From Parietaria judaica (taxonomy: Eukaryota > Streptophyta > Magnoliopsida > Rosales > Urticaceae), in the NCBI GenBank assembly GCA_954871525.1, contig OX940865.1, positions 17,126,606 to 17,190,605 of the forward strand: a stretch of 64,000 nt of DNA, written 5' to 3'. Below the pieces are notes generated by a model, which was given only the letters and a program-made list of their open reading frames with translations, searched no databases and was not told the origin of the DNA. Made by a program: the position numbers and the translations under genes. Positions 57,889 through 64,000 of the stretch are shown here, one piece after another (position 1 is the stretch's first letter; each line of letters begins with the position of its first letter).

Positions 57889-59042
57889 GGTTAATTGCGG
57901 CAAAAATACCCAACCTTTGTAAATATTCTCCGATAGGTACCCAACCTCAATAAACGTAGGCAAAAGTACCCAACGTCACACTTTTGTCGCCGACCAACTA
58001 ACGCCGTTAGACACTGCCTACGTGGCCGTTAGGGTGTCTCGTGTGGAATGGCCCATGGCCAAAAGTTGGGTACTTTTGCCGCCACGTGGCCAAAGGTTAG
58101 GTACTTTTGCCGCCACATGGCATTTAAAAAATAATTTTTTTAAATTTTTTCTTTCTCATTAGCCAGTATGTTTTTATTCTTTTACGTATATCAAACATGA
58201 TCAAATAATTTCATAAAATATGTACTTATAAAAAATTATGTTATTTTTTAAATAATCAAATAATTCCTTAAATTTATTAGTTTTAATTTATTTAAAAAAA
58301 AATATTTCCCGTGACTCATATTTTTATTTTTTTACATATGTTAAATCTAAAAAAAATAATTTTATAAAATATTTTTATAAAAAATATTTTTTCTTATAGG
58401 GATAATTTATAATTTTTTAATAGATTATATTAAAATTTTGAAACTAAAACATTATTGTATATAATAACACGAGCATTTTAATATTAATATTAAGGCATGA
58501 TATGATTTTTGCAGACATATAACATATTTGAAACTAAGGCATGATTAAAACAAATAATTGTATCAAATACAGTTCAAGCTTAATTTAAACTGAAAGTTTG
58601 GTGATTGGTAAAAATTATGTTTAACCTTATTATTTTTTGTTTTAAAGTGAAAAAAGAAAAGTAACATTTTTTTGGTTTTTCTTTAACATTTTTTTTATAA
58701 GTACATTGTTTATAAAATTATTTGATCATGTTTGATGTACATAAAAAAAATAAAAACATATTGGCTAACGGGAAAGAAAAAATTATAAAAAAAATTTGTT
58801 TTTTTAATGCCACGTGGCGGCGAAAGTACCTAACCTTTGATCATGTGGCGGCGAAAATACCCAACCTTTGGCCACGTGGCATTCCACATGAGACAGCGTA
58901 ACGGCCACGTAGGCAGTGTCTAACGGCGTTAGTTGGTCGGCAACAAAAGTGTGACGTTGAGTACTTTTGCCTACGTTTATTGAGGTTGGGTACCTATCGG
59001 AGAATATTTACAAAGGTTGGGTATTTTTGCCGCAATTAACCC
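57889..59042. mobile_element. Foldback element related to copies A and B, 1154 bp
   Basis: The left end reads GGTTAATTGCGGCAAAAATA and the right end is its complement, with an extra G/C at the tip. The arms run over 200 bp and share TACCCAACCTTTG with the Mutator-like elements but differ inside (CGCCGTTAGACACTGCCTAC). Flanks are A-runs, so no duplication can be read. The centre is AT-rich and non-coding. Confidence 0.85.
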
Positions 59043-59234
59043 AAAAAAAAAGATTTAAAAAAAAAAAAACAGAAACACACCAAGGTGGATAAAGATCTAA
59101 ACCTTCTTGTAGCTAATAAAAAAAAAAGAGAAAAATCTCTCACAACTCTCAAGTTAAATAGGAATTTCAGATCCAAAATCACTTTGGCCAATTACTCTTA
59201 CATTGAAAATATCCAATTAATAATGCCCAAACTA

Positions 59235-61624
59235 TCAGACCTTCAAGGCTTGTTGTTGGGAATGCCAGGAAACGACATCTCTGTACAGCAAAACGCCCCC
59301 GAAAAGGTCCAAAGCACTTCCCACAGTGACGTCGACACGTCCCATCCCGGCAACTTTTATCCTCTCTAAATCAGCCATTACGGTTACTCCACCGGCGTAA
59401 GTCACCGGAATCTAGCAACAAAACCAAGCGATTTGAAGACCAATGTTTACACATAGATTATGATACGTTTCGAGCTTTTGAAAGAATAAATTATATAAGT
59501 AAAGAACTTATTTTGACATTTTTAAGACCTAAGGTGAATTTAATGATAATTAGTAATTTGAATAATTATATGTGGCATTATGTGTTGTTATCTACGAGAT
59601 ATATTATATTTTATGAATTATTAGCTCTTTCTTTTGGGGGTCGGTTCGTCTCATAATGTATAATATCATTATAACGAGTAGCAACTAACCGATGAGTGCT
59701 TGCCGAGCAATGCAACGAGTTCTTCGTCAATTCCCAACCTGCAACAAGGAAAAAAACAGACGGTTTTCAACCCAAGCGGGCTTAATGAGGAAAAACGCCC
59801 AAAATGTTTTGCAATAGTAGACTTTGTAGAGTCACAATACTAAAATTTTATCATTAACAAAAGGCTAGAGGTAAAAGATCTTCAGACATTAAAGACATAC
59901 TTTTTCCCTTCAACATCAACACCGTGGACCAGAAATTCATCAGCGTAGCTTGCGAGGAAGCCCAACACTTCCTCATCGAGATACACGTCACTGAACTTCT
60001 GCCACCTGTCAGTCACAATTGCGTATCGACCATCCTGCATATTAAACGCTTGGTATTAATAGTTTTTAAATTTTTCGATACATCCTGTCTAAATTTCTGA
60101 TTAAAAAATTATTTGAGAAAACTATGAGCAAAGCGAACTAAACTTTTGACTGAAATTTCATTCATAAACAAAAATAATGCACGTCGGATAATTTTGCGTA
60201 CCTTCTTTCTGCAGCTAAGGTCCAATACAAGTCTTTCTTTTCCCACGACACTGACTAGATTCTTGAGCCTTTCGAGGTCCATTTTCCCGTCGCTGAATAC
60301 ATACTAGGACAGAAGAAGATAAAAAATCAGCTGAAAAATTATCTAGTACCATTAAGATGCATAAGCTAGTGAGCACTATCCTTAATTTCTTCAAACGCAT
60401 CAAATCATTTTGAGTATTTTACCATCACATCACACACCGGTAAGGAACAGTAATGCCACGCTAGGAAGGGTTGGAAAGTGGCTAGCTCAATACCACTCGA
60501 TCTCGCATGGCCCGGTTAGAAACAGTATTCCATATTACAGAATACAGGGTTCGGAAAGTGGTTGGTTTTGAGGTAATTCAACTTGATACCACTCGAACTC
60601 CATAGCGCACGTAAACATATATATGTCCTTATAGTACTTTTATACGAAGAATCATCATTTGCAACATACAAAAACATAGTTCGGCACTGTTACCGTATTT
60701 CATTTCCCTAATCCAACTTATTTTATAATTAAAATGGGTAACAAAAACGAAAATCTGACATACCGATGTCACAATCACATGGCTCGCTCCTTCCTCTATG
60801 TAATTCAAGGCATTGTCGCAATTGATTCCACCGCCCACTTGCAAGCCGCCTGAGTCCTCGCAGTAAGTTCAGCAGAGTAAAAATCTGTAAGTTGTTCAAA
60901 CAGATCAAACAACATGAACGTGCAATATGAGATAAGAAAACTCCATTAGGAGCAAAGAAGGTTACACAAAAGTACCAGGATACGCATGTAATGCTTCGAC
61001 AGCCGCGGCTTTGCTCAAAGGATCAGCGCCGAGCATGATCACGTGACCGCCGGTAAGTTCATCGTCTTTGTACAAACGCGCGTACTCGGCAGCTGATTTG
61101 TCGGACTCAAAGTTCGTCACCAGAGCTGACCCTTCCTCCTTCGAATCCCGGAGAGTTGACCCGACGATCTGCTTCACTTTTCCCTTGAACAAATGCACCA
61201 CATTTTGCACATAAAGAACATCAAAACTACGATAATTGAGCACAATATTTTAGTTAATTGACTGAATAATCGATTCTTAATGGTAAGAAGATCGTTGAGG
61301 AAGAAGAACAAAGGGGAAATACCTTGTGTATGTCAATGCAGGGACGGAAACTAACCGAGCACCGGACTGAAAGTCGCTTGAATCCTGCAACGGCGTGAAA
61401 TCAGATAGGAACTGATGAGTCCGATACAGAATGAAAGCGAAATCAATTCAAAGCCCTAACTCACTGGAAACCATGAGAGAAGACGGCGAGCTAGAAGAAG
61501 ACGCTGGGGCGAGATTGGGGCTTTTGAGGGAGTGAAGCGAAGAGAGCGTAGCTTTGGTGAGCTTGGAGAAGTCAGACATGGAGGCTGAATTGAAGCTCTG
61601 AGGTCTGGGAGTCGCCATGGACAT
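59235..61624 (-). CDS. HISN3: ProFAR isomerase of histidine biosynthesis, chloroplast (HisA-type)
   Basis: Eight exons join in frame: 61624-61465, 61366-61323, 61183-60976, 60849-60764, 60303-60202, 60034-59901, 59738-59690 and 59411-59235, giving 319 residues. The enzyme converts ProFAR to PRFAR (the fourth step of histidine synthesis) in the plastid. The first 50 or so residues are Ser-rich, a plausible transit peptide. [16 protein letters not shown] carries the first-strand catalytic Asp (Asp65), and [11 protein letters not shown] carries the likely second one (Asp194). GLQVGGGIN and [10 protein letters not shown] are the phosphate-binding loops of this beta/alpha barrel. Exon 2 must start after TTTCAG at 61367, because the earlier AG (TTGCAG) gives a stop in this frame with the GTGAGT donor of exon 1. 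That junction lies in the transit region and is the least certain. Confidence 0.95.
60415..60610. repeat. Diverged direct repeat in HISN3 intron 4
   Basis: GGTTGGAAAGTGGCTAG near 60469 and GGTTCGGAAAGTGGTTGG near 60548 are each followed by ATACCACTCGA and a CGC/CGCA tail. Confidence 0.6.
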
Positions 61625-62396
61625 GGTTCGGAGCTCAGTCGAAGATTACAGTGGCGCAGACGAAGAAGTTGAAGTGATTGACGCTTTTAACCTTTGCCTT
61701 GTTTTCTGTTTTTTCTTCTATGTCGTTTGTTTTTTGTATATTTGCAAAAACACCCCCTAGACTTTACTATTTGGGTATTTTTCCCTTTGAATTTAAATTT
61801 TCAACAGTATTACTCTCTGTAAAAAAAAAATTAACCAGTACACTGCTGCTCTTTAACAAATTAAAAATTAACATGTTAATTAATTACACAATATTTACAA
61901 ATAACAACAATCATAAGAATTAATGACGGCAAAGATACTTATTATTTTAATTTCCAGTAGCATAAATATAATTTTATTTTACACAGTCAAAATTTGCAAT
62001 ATTTATTATTATTATGTTTTATAGAAATTCCATTTACTTTGTTGATTGATCTAGCTGAATTATAGATCTGTTTTTTTAACAAAATTTATTCTTTATCGAA
62101 AGCGACATGTATCCGACGCTTAATAACACATTCAAAAAGCAATTGAGAATATAGATAGAATTTAAGAGAGAACAACGTTATAAATTTGCACCATTACAAA
62201 TAGCAATCATTAAAATCTTCATATGTGAAAAAAAAAATAATTAAATTGATAATATGAGGCACTTATGCCGCAATTAGTGCTATTATAATAAAGCCTTCTA
62301 TCTTCAACCACTGACTGGACAGAAGATAAATATTACAGAGACAACCTTCCATGGCTAAAACCTAAGAGAACAGGATCTTCATCCAACAGTGGATCC
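61625..62396. promoter_or_regulatory. Shared upstream region of two divergent genes
   Basis: HISN3 (-) and the 62397 gene (+) start 772 bases apart, head to head. A fragment GGCACTTATGCCGCAATTAG at 62257-62276 is a remnant of the foldback-family terminus. No clear TATA box was identified for either gene. Confidence 0.5.
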
Positions 62397-64000
62397 ATGG
62401 CTTCCATATCCACATGCTTCACCATTCCACTCTCTCCCAAGCCTCGTCGCTACTCGCGCCTTTCCACTCTCTCCGGCCTCCGCGGGAGCTTTCCCGTCAT
62501 CCAAGCGCCGACTTTCCCGGGAAACTCGGCGAAATGTCGAGGACGTAGGGTTCCGCTACCTCCGGTGAGGGCCGGCATCGACGTCGGCGCCGGAATCCGG
62601 CCCGGAGGTTTGGTGGAGAGCGACAAGCTGCCGAGCGATGTGAGGAAGAGAGCCATGGAGGCTGTGGATGCCTGCGGCGGGAGAGTCACCATCGGCGACG
62701 TGGCGAGCCGAGCTGGTTTGAAGCTCAACGAGGCTCAGAAGGCTTTGCAGGCCATTGCTGCCGATACTAATGGCTTTCTTGAGGTAAATTGAATCGGAAC
62801 TACGTCAATCACTGACTGTGACATTGTTCAAGTGTTGTTTCTGTGATATCTGTATCAATGGTTTTCTTGAGATGATGTTGATCTTGATGAGTTATAGTAA
62901 TGTGTGTATAGTACTGACTTAAGGTGTTTAAAAGTGGATTATATGCATAATTGGATGGTCTGTCTAAGTTGGTGTTAGAATTTGTGATCCGAATCAGTGA
63001 AAATGGATTCAAACATGAGGCAAAAAGATTCCTGGGCCAGTCCCAGATTCCCGGGTTTTTGGAAATTAGGCTTAGCCACCGCTTAGAATTTGTGACCCGA
63101 ATCTGCTTAGACGGACTCAAGCATAAGGCAGAGCATGCTCGGGTCACTCTAAATTCCCGGTTTAAAAATAAATAAATAAATTAGGCTTAGCCATTGCTTA
63201 GAATTTGTGACCCGTATTTGCGTAGATGGACCCAAGCATAATGCAAAAGATTCCTGGGCCACCCATAAATTCCCGGATTGTTGAAAAAACTGGCTAATCT
63301 GCCTAGATGGAGTGAATTATAAGGCAAACAATGCATGGTCTGCTCCCAAATTCCAGATTTTTAAAATTAGGCTCGGCCAGGGCTTAGCTACAAAAGCCTA
63401 ATCTCGTTCCTGGTCCCGCTCTCCTCTGACCTTACTCCCGACCCCTGCTAAACACCCAACCTAGTCGTCATTTTGCGCTTCATCTATAACCGTTGTATTT
63501 TGTGTGGATATAAAGTTCTTAGTGGCATCTGAAGCTTAATTAGCTTCTTTTAGATTTGTAGGCTCTGTATCTTTTGCACTTTGTTAATGCTTACGTGTTT
63601 AAGGCAGTTTTAACGGGATTCTTGAAAAACAATTATCTTTCCAGGCTAGAATGACATAAATACGTGATTAGTAGTGTTTTAAGATAATTTTAGCTACAGG
63701 AACTTAGTTTCCTTTTTTTTTAGAAGTTCTCTTTGCTTGGTTTTGTGAGTCCAAATGTCGTGAAGAATGTCTTGACAGGTCTCTGACGAAGGCGATGTTC
63801 TCTATGTTTTCCCAAAAGATTACCGTGCAAAGCTTGCCACCAAATCACTAAGGATTAAGCTTGAACCTTACTTAGAAAAGGCAAAGGTATATTGTTGATC
63901 ATACTTCATGATTTGCCTTGATCGTTAGTGAAGTTACGCTCAACTGTGATGCAAATTGACATTTTCAGGCAGGAACCGAGTATATAGTTAGGGTTTCGTT
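62397..64000 (+). CDS. Chloroplast protein like At5g03900 (5' part; runs off the window)
   Basis: Three exons are visible: 62397-62783, 63779-63886 and 63969 onward, truncated at the window edge. The first 40 or so residues (MASISTCFTIPLSPKPRRYS) are Ser/Arg-rich, a typical plastid transit peptide. Then follow GGLVESDKLPSDVRKRAMEA and VTIGDVASRAGLKLNEAQKA, a predicted helical region. Exon 2 gives VSDEGDVLYVFPKDYRAKLA and exon 3 opens AGTEYIVRVS. I recognise this from plant proteins annotated 'iron-sulfur cluster biosynthesis family protein', e.g. At5g03900. That annotation is not a proven function. The rest of the gene, including its C-terminal domains, is outside the window. The neighbouring gene order (see summary) supports the call. 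Confidence 0.8.
62976..63395 (+). repeat. Intronic minisatellite, unit about 110-115 bp
   Basis: TAGAATTTGTG followed by CCGAATC or CCGTATT recurs at 62976, 63084 and 63199, with a fourth diverged unit near 63290. Units share TTCCTGGGCC, AATTCCCGG and TTAGGCTTAGCCA. It lies in intron 1 of the At5g03900-like gene. Confidence 0.85.

Noticed and set aside
59085..59369. Plus-strand open frame of 94 residues
   Set aside because: Antisense to the last exon of HISN3.

Overview
The window is nuclear DNA from a flowering plant, most likely a eudicot. It is very AT-rich, its genes have many short exons split by AT-rich GT-AG introns, and the proteins it encodes are plant-type (chloroplast-targeted proteins, a PADRE/DUF4228 protein, a plant alpha-carbonic anhydrase). 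The spacers hold plant transposons, LTRs, (TA)n microsatellites and a Caulimoviridae relic. All statements come from reading the sequence. Family names rest on motif recognition, not on a database search.

Layout. 0-1.9 kb: minus-strand relic of an endogenous pararetrovirus (movement-protein region plus a tRNA-Met primer-binding site). 2.3-6.5 kb: a hAT transposon with TIRs, an 8-bp target-site duplication and a broken BED-finger transposase. 6.5-11 kb: MITE and hAT debris. 11.1-12 kb: single-exon gene resembling syringolide-induced protein 14-1-1 (+). 14.5-19.2 kb: six-exon secreted alpha-carbonic anhydrase (-) whose first zinc-ligand His is Pro. 19.35-31.3 kb: transposon-rich spacer with a Copia LTR and PBS, a solo LTR, and foldback/MITE elements. 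32.3-36.8 kb: 12-exon chloroplast protein with two glutaredoxin/GST_N-like domains (-). A second in-phase first exon lies at 39.4-39.7 kb, beyond a probable solo LTR. 39.8-49.9 kb: gene-poor spacer with a 447-bp near-perfect foldback. 49.9-50.4 kb: PADRE gene (+). 54.7-57.2 kb: eight-exon SOUL heme-binding gene (-) with one GC-AG intron. 59.2-61.6 kb: eight-exon histidine-biosynthesis isomerase HISN3/HisA (-). 62.4 kb to the end: 5' part of a chloroplast gene resembling Arabidopsis At5g03900 (+).

How it fits together. The genes do not form an operon or pathway. Four or five of the seven products look plastid-targeted. From memory, the GST_N/thioredoxin-family, PADRE and At5g03900-like genes are neighbours in Arabidopsis (At5g03880-At5g03900), and PADRE and SOUL genes are neighbours at At3g10120-At3g10130, so the gene order probably reflects conserved microsynteny. 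The most unusual features are the carbonic anhydrase that lost a zinc ligand, the pair of mutually compatible first exons, a family of foldback elements sharing a GCGGCATAAGT-like terminus, and an as-1-like motif inside a putative LTR. I found no wholly new multi-gene system.
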